Shown here piece by piece: positions 1 through 8,099 of a DNA stretch of 64,000 bases. The stretch covers positions 73,027 to 137,026 of the forward strand of contig JBAQPU010000012.1 in assembly GCA_049306095.1 (NCBI GenBank), in the 5' to 3' direction. A program made the translations under genes and the position numbers. Position 1 is the stretch's first letter. The number at the start of each line of letters is the position of its first letter. The notes beneath the pieces are model-generated. The model had not been told where the DNA came from. It did no database searches and saw only the letters and a list, made by a program, of their open reading frames with translations. The DNA is from UBA2336 sp049306095 (GTDB lineage Bacteria; Bacteroidota; Bacteroidia; Cytophagales; Cyclobacteriaceae).

Positions 1-141
1 CCAATGACGGAGATCATCTATTGAACCAATATTCCTGTTTAACAAATCATCGAAGTAAGGCTTTAAAGAATCCCAGGAAATAACGTTGAACGTTTCCGGT
101 AAAAAAACCCTTGGCGGAGCGGCAACTTTTTCAATCTTCAT
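1..141 (-). CDS. M3 family oligoendopeptidase, N-terminal fragment
   Basis: This is a partial gene that runs off the left edge; only its first 47 codons are present, from an ATG at 141-139 on the minus strand. The readable protein contains FLPETFNVISW and LKPYFDDLLNR, which match the conserved start of Bacteroidota M3-family (thimet/oligoendopeptidase F-like) zinc peptidases, cytoplasmic enzymes that cut short peptides. The catalytic HEXXH lies outside the window, so activity cannot be judged. It is divergent from the next gene and shares a short upstream region with it (142-307). The assignment rests only on the N-terminal similarity I remember for this family. Confidence 0.6.
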   Translation of the reverse strand, partial: MKIEKVAAPPRVFLPETFNVISWDSLKPYFDDLLNRNIGSIDDLRHW

Positions 142-307
142 GAATTCATCAATTTATGACAAAAATATAATGATTTGAGCAGGAAGCAATTTCGGATGCA
201 GTGTGCCAGACCTCCAAAATACAGGGTCGGCAAGGTGAAGCAATCAGGTTTTGAATAAATGGTTTCAATTCGGTAACATCATGCCTGAATTACACCGCAC
301 ATGTGCA

Positions 308-1423
308 ATGGAGATTAAGATTGTTAACAGTAAGGCTCTGCTCAAACAATACATTTTTCTTCCCGAAAAAATTTATAAAGGAGATGCCCGCTGGGTACCG
401 CCAATGTATGATGATGAGTGGAACTTTCACAATCCAACACAAAACAAAGCCCTCTCCTATTGCGATACCATTCGCGTCATTGTTTACCAAAATGATATTC
501 CGGTTGGCCGTGTGATGGGAATCATTCACCATCCGTACAATCAACAGCATCAGGAAAAGACAGTACGGTTTTTTAATCTCGATTGCATCAACGACCAGCA
601 TATTGCCAGTGTACTGTTGAACTTCATTGAAAATTGGGGTAAGGAAAAAGGCATGACTAAAATTATTGGGCCGTACGGCTTTTCAGACAAGGACCCGCAA
701 GGGCTGCAAATTGAAGGCCTTGAGCACTTGCCGGTTATTGCTACTCCAACCAATCCTGCCTACCTGCAATTATTGGTCGCGCATGAAAAGTTTCAGAAAG
801 AAATTGATTGTGTATCGTATCAAATGCCAATTCATGCTACCGTTCCGTTGTACGAAAAAATATTTGAACGGCTCAGGAAGAATCAATCGCTCCACCTGAT
901 AGAATTCAAATCAAAATCCAAACTCAAACCGTATATCCTGCCGGTTTTTCGGTTAGTCAACGAAGCGTATTCTCATCTTTTCGGGTTTGTGCCGATGACA
1001 GAAGAAGAGATGAAAAAATTTGCCGCCCAATACCTGCCGGTGCTCGACCCTGAGTTTGTAAAAATTGTAGTAGACCAACACGATACGATGATTGCCTTTG
1101 TAGTAGCCATGCCCGATATGAGTAGAGGAATTCAGCGGGCTAAAGGCAGGCTATTTCCGTTTGGGTTCATCCATATTTTACGTGCGATACAAAAGTCCAC
1201 CCAACTTAATTTGTTGTTAGGCGCGGTGAAACCCGGTTTTCAAGGGAAGGGACTCACCGTACTGTTAGGTAAATCCATTCTGTACACCGCTTCTAAAAGG
1301 AATATGAACGTAATGGACAGCCATCTGATATTAGAGAACAACCAACTCATGCGCAGGGAGTGTGAACGGGTGGGCGGCAAGGTATACAAACGCTTTCGTG
1401 TGTATTCAAAAATGATTTCCTGA
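308..1423 (+). CDS. GNAT-like N-acetyltransferase family protein
   Basis: The protein has 371 residues from ATG 308; the frame stays open to an ATG at 251, but family members begin with a MEIK-like stretch, so I prefer 308. It belongs to a Bacteroidota family of about 380 residues annotated as GNAT-like. Conserved features are LPEKIYKGDARWVPP near the N terminus, GPYGFSDKDPQG in the middle, and PGFQGKGLTVLLG near residue 310, which resembles the acetyl-CoA pyrophosphate loop (Q/R-x-x-G-x-G). The substrate is unknown. No ribosome-binding site decides the start. The assignment to the fold is firmer than the claim of acetyl transfer. Confidence 0.75.
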   Translation: MEIKIVNSKALLKQYIFLPEKIYKGDARWVPPMYDDEWNFHNPTQNKALSYCDTIRVIVYQNDIPVGRVMGIIHHPYNQQHQEKTVRFFNLDCINDQHIASVLLNFIENWGKEKGMTKIIGPYGFSDKDPQGLQIEGLEHLPVIATPTNPAYLQLLVAHEKFQKEIDCVSYQMPIHATVPLYEKIFERLRKNQSLHLIEFKSKSKLKPYILPVFRLVNEAYSHLFGFVPMTEEEMKKFAAQYLPVLDPEFVKIVVDQHDTMIAFVVAMPDMSRGIQRAKGRLFPFGFIHILRAIQKSTQLNLLLGAVKPGFQGKGLTVLLGKSILYTASKRNMNVMDSHLILENNQLMRRECERVGGKVYKRFRVYSKMIS

Positions 1424-1475
1424 TCAACGGATATTTTATACTTTTTTATGTGTATTGCTATTACCTTACAACATA

Positions 1476-1724
1476 ATGAAACTTCTTATTGACATCACCG
1501 GGTGGATTGGGTCGGTGGCCGTAATTGCTGCCTATGGCCTGAACAGTTATCAGAAAATAAAATCTGATTCGTACAGTTTTTTAACACTAAACCTGGTTGG
1601 AGGGATTTTCCTGATCATTTATTCTTACTACTACACCGCTTATGCCAACACCTTTATTAATGTGGTGTGGGTAATTATTGCCATTCCCGCTTTGATAAAG
1701 TTGACCGCTAAACCTAAAGGCTAG
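1476..1724 (+). CDS. small membrane protein, CBU_0592-like
   Basis: This 82-residue protein consists almost wholly of three hydrophobic helices (roughly residues 3-22, 31-50 and 55-75) separated by short polar turns, including SYQKIKSDSYSF. It resembles the CBU_0592 family of small inner-membrane proteins, whose function is not known. I chose the ATG at 1476 rather than the upstream in-frame start at 1455 because family members begin just before the first helix. The following cation transporter starts 5 bp after its stop, so the two are probably cotranscribed. Confidence 0.7.
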   Translation: MKLLIDITGWIGSVAVIAAYGLNSYQKIKSDSYSFLTLNLVGGIFLIIYSYYYTAYANTFINVVWVIIAIPALIKLTAKPKG

Positions 1725-1729
1725 TCTGT

Positions 1730-2713
1730 GTGAATGACGCTAACCAAAATATCCGGATCCAAACATGGGTTGCAATTCTTTCTGTTGCGCTCCTGATCAC
1801 GAAGCTTTTTGCTTATTTCATCACAGGGTCGGTGGCCATCCTCACCGATGCCCTCGAAAGCATTGTGAATGTAATGGCAGGTTTCTTTGGACTATTTAGC
1901 CTTTATATCGCGGCTAAGCCAAGGGATGCCGACCACCCATACGGGCACGGTAAAATTGAATTTATTTCAGCAGCGGTAGAAGGCACCATGATCTTTATTG
2001 CCGGAATACTGATTATTTACGAAGCTGTTAAAAACCTGGTTAATCCAACCCCTATTCACCAACTTGATTTTGGAATTATCCTGATAACCGGAACGGCATT
2101 TTTAAATTTTATCATGGGTACTGTATGCGTTAGAATCGCCAATAAAAACAATTCACCGGCATTATTTTCGAGCGGCAAACACCTGATTTCCGACACCTAT
2201 TCAACCATAGGAATTTTACTCGGGTTGGCTTGTATTTACTTTACCAATATTTTTTGGCTCGATAGCGTTGTTGCCATCCTCTTTAGTTTCGTGATTCTCT
2301 ACACCGGCTATAAAATAATCCGCGCATCATTAGCCGGTATTATGGACGAAACTGATTTGGCCTTACTGTTATCGCTGGTAAAACTTTTAAACGAGCACCG
2401 AAAAGAAAATTGGGTAGACCTTCACAATCTCAGGATTATAAAATATGGCAGCACACTCCATCTTGATTGTCACTTAACCGTGCCGTGGTACCTGAATGTG
2501 CATGAAGCACACCGCGAGATTGATGCGCTCGCTGAACTGGTCAGAAAAAACTTTGGTGAGTCGCTGGAACTTTTTGTTCATTCCGATGGATGCCTCGATT
2601 TCTCCTGCAAAATATGCGATAAAAAAGATTGCCCTGTTCGAAAACATGCTTTTGAAAAGCGTATCGAATGGACTGTCGATAATATTTCCTCTAACAAAAA
2701 ACATGGTTCATAA
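1730..2713 (+). CDS. cation diffusion facilitator (CDF) family metal transporter
   Basis: This is a 327-residue inner-membrane proton/metal antiporter that exports divalent metals such as Zn, Fe, Mn or Co. It has about six transmembrane helices followed by a cytoplasmic metallochaperone-like domain. The helix II motif is TDALESIVN (D40, with S44 where YiiP has its second Asp), the loop has HPYGHGK, and helix V has HLISD (H151, D155). After the C-terminal domain comes a cysteine-rich tail, CKICDKKDCP. The start is GTG at 1730, 5 bp after the preceding stop. The next gene starts 1 bp after its stop. The metal cannot be predicted, because the D-S-H-D set is not canonical. Confidence 0.9.
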   Translation: MNDANQNIRIQTWVAILSVALLITKLFAYFITGSVAILTDALESIVNVMAGFFGLFSLYIAAKPRDADHPYGHGKIEFISAAVEGTMIFIAGILIIYEAVKNLVNPTPIHQLDFGIILITGTAFLNFIMGTVCVRIANKNNSPALFSSGKHLISDTYSTIGILLGLACIYFTNIFWLDSVVAILFSFVILYTGYKIIRASLAGIMDETDLALLLSLVKLLNEHRKENWVDLHNLRIIKYGSTLHLDCHLTVPWYLNVHEAHREIDALAELVRKNFGESLELFVHSDGCLDFSCKICDKKDCPVRKHAFEKRIEWTVDNISSNKKHGS

Positions 2714-2714
2714 C

Positions 2715-3800
2715 ATGAAAAACACTTACTTGATTATCCTTGTATTGATCATTACATCCTGCAGCGATAATTTTAACGACCGATTGGACTCCTTTTTTTC
2801 GAAATCGTTTAGTGAAAATGAACCGGGCGGAGCCATACTGGTTATGAAGGGCGACTCGGTTGTATTTTCAGAAGCATATGGTTTGGCCGATCTGCAAACG
2901 AAAGAAAAGATCACATCGCAAACGCTATTCAATACAGGTTCTATCTCCAAAACCTTCGTTTCGAATACCATTCTGGCGTTGGCACTGGAGAATAAACTTT
3001 CATTAAATGATAGCCTGGCTAAGTATTTTTCAGATTTCAAGAACCCTGACATTTCAAACAGCGTGCGGATCCATCACCTTTTAACGCATACTTCGGGGCT
3101 GCCCGACAATCGCTGGTCGTTATTAGACAGCGTGTTTCTGCTCTCCGCGAAAGACGAGGAAAACTTTGCACCCATCAAACAAAATGATTCTTTACTTTTT
3201 GAACCGGGTTCGCGATTTGAATATTCTAACCCCGCCTTTAACGGGCTTGCCCTAATTATTGAAAAAGTTACCGGGCGTAAATGGCAGGAAGTGGTGAAAG
3301 AGAAAATACTCAATCCTGCCGGCATGGCAACTACGGTTATTACCGATGGCCCTTTTCCTGAGAGCGGTGTATCGCATGCTTATCTAAAAACACATCAGGG
3401 CTTTATTGAAAAAGACTATGGTGAAGAACCCACCTTTGCCGCAGCGGGCAACGGAGGCGTATGGAGTTCTACTGACGAGCTGGCGAAATATGAATTGGCT
3501 ATTCGTAAAGCGTCCTTTTTAAATCAGGAAGTAATTAGTCAATCCAGAATTATTAAAGAATATCCAAACTGGTCAGGTAATGAAAAGCCCTTCATTGGCT
3601 ACAGCTGGTTTATTGGCAAAACAGAAGATGGCGCGAAAATGATTTATCATACCGGTACACAAGGCGGATTTTATGGCGACTTCGTGAGCGTCCCGGAGAA
3701 AGGGATTATCTACATTATGCTGTGCAATATTCCAACACCACAGGAAGAGAAAAGGAATGAAGTATTACGATTACTGCAAGCATATAATTGGTTGGAGTAA
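2715..3800 (+). CDS. beta-lactamase family serine hydrolase, lipoprotein
   Basis: This 361-residue lipoprotein starts at ATG 2715; an ATG at 2703 is an alternative. The signal peptide ends in a lipobox, ITSC, with the lipidated Cys at 16. The mature part is a class C beta-lactamase/DD-peptidase fold. The nucleophile motif SISK is at 76-79, YSN at 170-172, and HTG (the KTG-like third motif) at 312-314. Such proteins act in the periplasm or on the outer membrane as DD-carboxypeptidases, esterases or peptidases; true beta-lactam resistance is uncommon and is not suggested here. The gene follows the CDF transporter directly and its stop is only 5 bp from that of the convergent caspase gene. Confidence 0.85.
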   Translation: MKNTYLIILVLIITSCSDNFNDRLDSFFSKSFSENEPGGAILVMKGDSVVFSEAYGLADLQTKEKITSQTLFNTGSISKTFVSNTILALALENKLSLNDSLAKYFSDFKNPDISNSVRIHHLLTHTSGLPDNRWSLLDSVFLLSAKDEENFAPIKQNDSLLFEPGSRFEYSNPAFNGLALIIEKVTGRKWQEVVKEKILNPAGMATTVITDGPFPESGVSHAYLKTHQGFIEKDYGEEPTFAAAGNGGVWSSTDELAKYELAIRKASFLNQEVISQSRIIKEYPNWSGNEKPFIGYSWFIGKTEDGAKMIYHTGTQGGFYGDFVSVPEKGIIYIMLCNIPTPQEEKRNEVLRLLQAYNWLE

Positions 3801-3805
3801 GAACT

Positions 3806-5122
3806 TTAAAACTTAAAATAGAACTCACCAGTAATATTTGAACTATCCCAGGTATTTTGTCGCTCACCGGAAATTCTGAGTACGTTAAGCCTTACTTCCT
3901 TAAACACTTGTTCAATAGTAAGTCCCGGTTTTCGAATTGCCTTCAAAAGTTCCTGTGTATAAATTCCATTGCGACCAGAACCATCTAGGGCGATCGATCC
4001 AGGCGCAGCAGCATAGGCAATAAATGAGCCCCGTGCCTTTTCAACCTCAGCCAATCCTTGCTGACCTACCGCCCTGGACACAGATGGAAATGGATTGTTC
4101 CTGCATGCATCCAGAATTACAATGTTCAACCTGGAGTTAGAGTGTGCCATATTGTTTAGAACCATTCGCTGAAGCGGAAAGCAATATCGCCATATATCAT
4201 CCTGATACTCAATAATTGCATCAACCGGAACAAGAAAATTTTCATTTTCCTGGCTAAGTCCATGTCCTGCAAAATAAAACAACCCAACCGTTTTATCCTT
4301 TTCACCCGAATCCAGTTTGTCCTTAAATTTCAACAAAGCAGCGCGAATTTGACCGTAGGTAGCATTACTTAAGAATTGAACCTCAAAATTTGAAGCCTTG
4401 AGTTCAGCCGCCATATCCGTTGCGTCATTTACCGCGTTTTTTAATTCTCCGATCGAAGAGGGGTAATTCGAATTGCCGATAACCAATGCATATCTTTTTT
4501 CGTCCTTGTACAGATCGGCCAGCGTTTGATCCATCGCCTGAGGTTGTACCTGAAGCACTACATGCGCATCTGGTTTTCTGATAGCTAAATTGGCCTTGTC
4601 AAGTTTTTCTAATTCTGCTTTTACTAAAGCATTACCCGGCTGTATTTCGTATGCCTTTAAGAAATCATCGTAAGCCTTTGCTTCCTCTCCAAACTTCATG
4701 TATACTAACCCTCGCTCATACAGTAATTTCACATACACTTCCTTATCCTTTTGCAGTACCATAATAGCACTTCCGTATGCATCTAAAGCATCTGGATAAA
4801 ATCCCAACTGATCATTACTCTTCGCCAGGAACCATGAAACATTTCCTTTATTAGGATGATTGCGAAGCAAGGCCTCTTGAAAATCTGCAATTGAATTTTT
4901 ATATTCTCCTGTTTTGAAGTAGGAAAGTCCACGGAGATAGTAAACTTCCACATCTAACGATTTATCTCGAATCGATTTCGTTAAATATTCAGAAAAATTT
5001 TCAATAGCATCTGCATACTTACCAGATTTATAACTTTCAAACCCCTTCTCATACAATTTATACTGTCCAAAAGCTGGAATCGTTATCAGTAAAAACACAA
5101 ACAAAGAAATAGCAACCCTCAT
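3806..5122 (-). CDS. exported TPR-repeat caspase-family (C14) cysteine peptidase
   Basis: The protein has 438 residues. A signal peptide (residues 1-20, ending AFGQ) is followed by TPR-like helical repeats (about 22-180) and a C-terminal caspase domain (about 208-420). The catalytic dyad is visible: H287 in YFAGHGLSQ and C340 in VILDACRNNPF, spaced as in bacterial orthocaspases. YALVIGNSNY marks the start of the caspase fold. Such proteins cleave after basic or acidic residues, but the substrate is unknown; the leader implies a periplasmic or surface location. It lies 17 bp downstream of an outer-membrane barrel gene on the same strand, so the two probably form one operon. Confidence 0.85.
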   Translation of the reverse strand: MRVAISLFVFLLITIPAFGQYKLYEKGFESYKSGKYADAIENFSEYLTKSIRDKSLDVEVYYLRGLSYFKTGEYKNSIADFQEALLRNHPNKGNVSWFLAKSNDQLGFYPDALDAYGSAIMVLQKDKEVYVKLLYERGLVYMKFGEEAKAYDDFLKAYEIQPGNALVKAELEKLDKANLAIRKPDAHVVLQVQPQAMDQTLADLYKDEKRYALVIGNSNYPSSIGELKNAVNDATDMAAELKASNFEVQFLSNATYGQIRAALLKFKDKLDSGEKDKTVGLFYFAGHGLSQENENFLVPVDAIIEYQDDIWRYCFPLQRMVLNNMAHSNSRLNIVILDACRNNPFPSVSRAVGQQGLAEVEKARGSFIAYAAAPGSIALDGSGRNGIYTQELLKAIRKPGLTIEQVFKEVRLNVLRISGERQNTWDSSNITGEFYFKF

Positions 5123-5139
5123 AAATTGTTGGGTTAAGT

Positions 5140-5988
5140 CTAGAAACGATAAACTGCACCTATAGAGACATTGAATGTTGTAAATCCTTTCTTTACAAAT
5201 GGATAATCAGGATGATAGTAACCGGTTAGTATAGAAGGTTCGAAAGCACTGGTGTCTATATAGGTGATTGGTAGGGTCACTCGAAACGCTCCTTGAACTA
5301 AAAAAGAAAGGCCTGATGGCAATGAATATTCAACACCTACACCAAGATTTAGCCCTCCAGAAAACTGTGTGTCGGCACCCCATCTCGATAAACCATCGGT
5401 ATCTGAGTTCAAGAGTTCATCGGGGCCACCGCCATAATCCCATTCTGATGGTGGATCTTCCGGAACATTTTTATACCATGTTTCAACGGTGGCACTGACG
5501 GCTGTTCTGCTGGCGACCAACAGAAACGGCCTAACGAGTCCAAACACATTAAACCTTCGACTGTCCGCCATTGGAATAAAATCTATCTTCACATCAAGGC
5601 CTGCTGCAATCTGTGTCAGATCGCCACCTTCCATATTTACAATCTTAACTTCGTAGCCGCCATCCTCAATAAAAATGTTATTCCCGGTTGCATCTGAGTT
5701 TCTGAATGAATCAGAAATTTCATCATCATATTTAAACATTGAAAAAAACAGCGATGGCCCTATAGAAACCATCCGGTTCATTCTAAAAAGGTATCCGGTC
5801 TCCAAGCTGAACCCTCCACTATAATCCCCATTGTTATTTCCTATTCGGAAGGATGGTCCAACCAGAAAGTAAATACTTTTCCCCCGAGTAACACGTGCTT
5901 TTTTGGTTAATACTCCCTCATCCTGCGCATGCACTGCCTGGCAAGTTATGGCTATAAAAAACAGAATTAGAAGGATACACTTTCTCAT
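5140..5988 (-). CDS. outer-membrane beta-barrel protein
   Basis: This 282-residue protein starts at ATG 5988, chosen over an in-frame codon at 6015 because it opens directly on the signal peptide, which ends AVHAQ. The mature chain alternates short amphipathic strands such as GGFSLETGYLFRM and LNLGVGVEYSLPSGL and ends in aromatic-rich FNVSIGAVYRF, with a terminal Phe as expected for a barrel inserted by the Bam machinery. The specific function is unknown. It is the first gene of a two-gene operon with the exported caspase, which suggests that the two proteins work together at the outer membrane; this is inference. Confidence 0.75.
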   Translation of the reverse strand: MRKCILLILFFIAITCQAVHAQDEGVLTKKARVTRGKSIYFLVGPSFRIGNNNGDYSGGFSLETGYLFRMNRMVSIGPSLFFSMFKYDDEISDSFRNSDATGNNIFIEDGGYEVKIVNMEGGDLTQIAAGLDVKIDFIPMADSRRFNVFGLVRPFLLVASRTAVSATVETWYKNVPEDPPSEWDYGGGPDELLNSDTDGLSRWGADTQFSGGLNLGVGVEYSLPSGLSFLVQGAFRVTLPITYIDTSAFEPSILTGYYHPDYPFVKKGFTTFNVSIGAVYRF

Positions 5989-6012
5989 GAGGAAGCGGAA
6001 GATGTACCAAAT

Positions 6013-6020
6013 CAAATATA
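6013..6020 (-). promoter_or_regulatory. -7 box TATATTTG upstream of the barrel/caspase operon
   Basis: On the minus strand, 6020 to 6013 reads TATATTTG, a perfect match to the Bacteroidota -7 element TAnnTTTG. It lies 24 bp before the ATG at 5988. No clear TTTG -33 element is seen about 20 bp further upstream, so the call is tentative. Confidence 0.4.
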
Positions 6021-6094
6021 AGCATTTGCCGAAACTGTTTACACCTCTACCGATACTATTGTTAACCTGGCATAATCATTGTTTTTGAAAGCCC

Positions 6095-6913
6095 ATGCCC
6101 CGAAAAACTTTGCTTTCTGCCTTCCCCCTTCTGCTCATTTTTACCGTTGCCTGTGGACCGTTGGTGCCGCTTAATTACACAGCTCAAAGCCCCGGCAATC
6201 AGGTACAGATTATTGAAACTTCGGAAGCCACCGTATTTCTCGAATACGTTGAATCAAAATTCAATCACTACATCTTCGACCTGGAGGTAGTTAATCATTC
6301 AACCAGTCCACTTTGGGCAGCACCTCAGTTGATTAGCTTCTATGCGTCTCCAAAACCGTTTATTCAACTCCGTTCGCAATCCGAAAATGTTCACGCCCTT
6401 TCTGCTCCCAACTCGGCCCTTACGTTGAAGCGGCAGTTTGCCAACAGTCCGGCTGTAACCAGAAAAATCTACATAGAGAAAATAAAAGAAAAGCGTGCCT
6501 TTGCCGCATTGTTCGCAATCATTGGAACGGGATTAGCCATTCATGATGCCGTCCAGGATTCGGAAGACAGTCAAAAAGAAACATGGACGAAGGAAGACGA
6601 AAAGAAATCAGTTGGCAGAGATCTGCTGGTAAGTGCCGCCCTCACAGCTTCTGATGTTGCCCGGGAATCATCGTATGAGGCAGAAGATGAAAGCCAATAT
6701 ATTCCATACGAATTATTTCCCGAATGTAAAGTAAGTCCTTCCTCGAGCATGAGGGGAAAAATTTTTATTCCAAAAGAAACGTCATACCGGTACTCACGAG
6801 TGGTCGTACCAATCGGCAATACAGACTATGTATTCGATTTCAAACGAAGGAGCGTGAAAACTACCCAATCTCAATCACCACATCATCCGTTAGCGGATGA
6901 CCCACACAAGTAA
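6095..6913 (+). CDS. lipoprotein of unknown function
   Basis: I do not recognise this 272-residue protein. It has a lipoprotein signal with lipobox TVAC and the lipidated Cys at 20. The first half is beta-rich, the centre has a hydrophobic segment (AFAALFAIIGTGLAI, about residues 135-150), and a charged stretch of Lys, Glu and Asp follows. The C-terminal domain is beta-rich and ends with DDPHK. It is monocistronic. Its last 53 bp overlap, tail to tail, with the convergent reductase gene, which is unusual and may mean that the C-terminal residues are poorly constrained. Confidence 0.65.
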   Translation: MPRKTLLSAFPLLLIFTVACGPLVPLNYTAQSPGNQVQIIETSEATVFLEYVESKFNHYIFDLEVVNHSTSPLWAAPQLISFYASPKPFIQLRSQSENVHALSAPNSALTLKRQFANSPAVTRKIYIEKIKEKRAFAALFAIIGTGLAIHDAVQDSEDSQKETWTKEDEKKSVGRDLLVSAALTASDVARESSYEAEDESQYIPYELFPECKVSPSSSMRGKIFIPKETSYRYSRVVVPIGNTDYVFDFKRRSVKTTQSQSPHHPLADDPHK

Positions 6914-7973
6914 GTACATACCCTTCGTCACGCTCGGATTGCGACAGACCTTCTTCTTCATCCAGTTTAACTTTTCCTGAAATAGCTTTTCCGCGGCAAG
7001 CTGTACACAAGCCGCTTTGGCAACTATAGGGTAGGTCAATGCCTTGATCGAGGGCGGTTTCAAGTATCGCACGGTTTGGTTCTACCATCACTTTGTACTC
7101 CTGACCATCGTAACGGATGGTTACTTCACGTGCTTTATTTTCTGATACCGGAGCGGTATCCTTCTTTGTTTCTTTATCGATAGTTCCCTGAACGAAGCTT
7201 TCTTTAAATGTTTTTTCCTTCGGAATATTTTGTTGCGCAAGCAACGATTCAACATTCTTCATCATTCCCTCCGGTCCGCACATCAGGTAGGTAGTTTTAT
7301 CAATACCCCAATCAGGAACCCGCTCAAAAAGTTTGGTCAGCATTTCATGGTTGAGCAGTCCGGAATAACCTTGCCAGTTCATGGGTGCGTTATCCAGGAT
7401 ATGAATCACATGCAGACGGCCTTCCCAGGTAGTTTGCATTTTATCCAATTCATTCTTAAAAATGATGCTATCAATATCGCGGTTGCAGTAAATAAGGGAG
7501 CAGATACTGTCAGGTTCCTGTGTTAGTGTACTTTTAATAATTGACATCATGGGTGTAATACCCGAGCCACCTGAGAACATGATCACATGGCGTTTGTTCT
7601 CTTTTTTAAACTCCGTTGTGAAATGGCCCATGGGCTCCATCACCTTTACGATGCTTCCCGTTTTCAGATTATCCGGCAGCCAGTTCGACATCAATCCATT
7701 CTCCACACGCTTTACGGTTACGGCTAAGTCCTGGTCGGTAAATGGAGACGAACACAACGAGTATGCCCTGCGCACATCTTTGCCCTGCATGGGAACGATC
7801 AACGTTAAAAACTGACCTGATTTATAGTTGATTCTTTTCTCGGGTTGCCCAAAAAAAATGGTGATAGCTTCCTTTGTTTCGTGTATGATATTTTTTACCG
7901 TGAGATTGTAGTAATGCGAGGATCCCTGTGATTCTTCCTTTTTACTACTCTTTTTAAAAAGCCCAAATGCCAT
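6861..7973 (-). CDS. PaaE-like ferredoxin-NADP(H) reductase with 2Fe-2S domain
   Basis: This 370-residue cytoplasmic flavoprotein passes electrons from NAD(P)H through FAD to a C-terminal plant-type ferredoxin. The FAD motif RAYS is at 69-72, the nucleotide-binding GGSGITP at 135-141 and CGPEGM at 232-237. The 2Fe-2S ligands are C318, C323, C326 and C356 (SCQSGLCTAC, then TC 30 residues on). The architecture matches PaaE/HmpX reductases. No phenylacetate oxygenase genes are next to it, so it probably serves another oxygenase or desaturase. A TACTTTTG box (8043-8036, minus strand) may be its promoter. Confidence 0.88.
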   Translation of the reverse strand: MAFGLFKKSSKKEESQGSSHYYNLTVKNIIHETKEAITIFFGQPEKRINYKSGQFLTLIVPMQGKDVRRAYSLCSSPFTDQDLAVTVKRVENGLMSNWLPDNLKTGSIVKVMEPMGHFTTEFKKENKRHVIMFSGGSGITPMMSIIKSTLTQEPDSICSLIYCNRDIDSIIFKNELDKMQTTWEGRLHVIHILDNAPMNWQGYSGLLNHEMLTKLFERVPDWGIDKTTYLMCGPEGMMKNVESLLAQQNIPKEKTFKESFVQGTIDKETKKDTAPVSENKAREVTIRYDGQEYKVMVEPNRAILETALDQGIDLPYSCQSGLCTACRGKAISGKVKLDEEEGLSQSERDEGYVLTCVGHPLTDDVVIEIG

Positions 7974-8075
7974 GATCAGGATTTAATAAATACAACAAAT
8001 AAATATGGGTTAGAATTCAATCCATAAACCCAGGGCAAAAGTATTTATTATATCAGCGGTAAGCCAGTAATTTGC

Positions 8076-8083
8076 TATTTTTG
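8076..8083 (+). promoter_or_regulatory. -7 box TATTTTTG upstream of purB
   Basis: TATTTTTG fits the Bacteroidota -7 consensus TAnnTTTG and ends 16 bp before the purB start. A matching box on the other strand (8043-8036) would serve the divergent reductase gene. No convincing -33 TTTG was found. Confidence 0.35.
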
Positions 8084-8099
8084 AATTTAATCTGAAGCT

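Noticed and set aside
2496..2714. N-terminal extension of the serine hydrolase inside the CDF gene
   Set aside because: The extension is the CDF gene read in another frame; the signal peptide and lipobox begin at 2715.
2715..3800. Beta-lactam resistance gene
   Set aside because: The motifs fit the broad serine hydrolase/DD-peptidase family; there is no sign of a resistance context.
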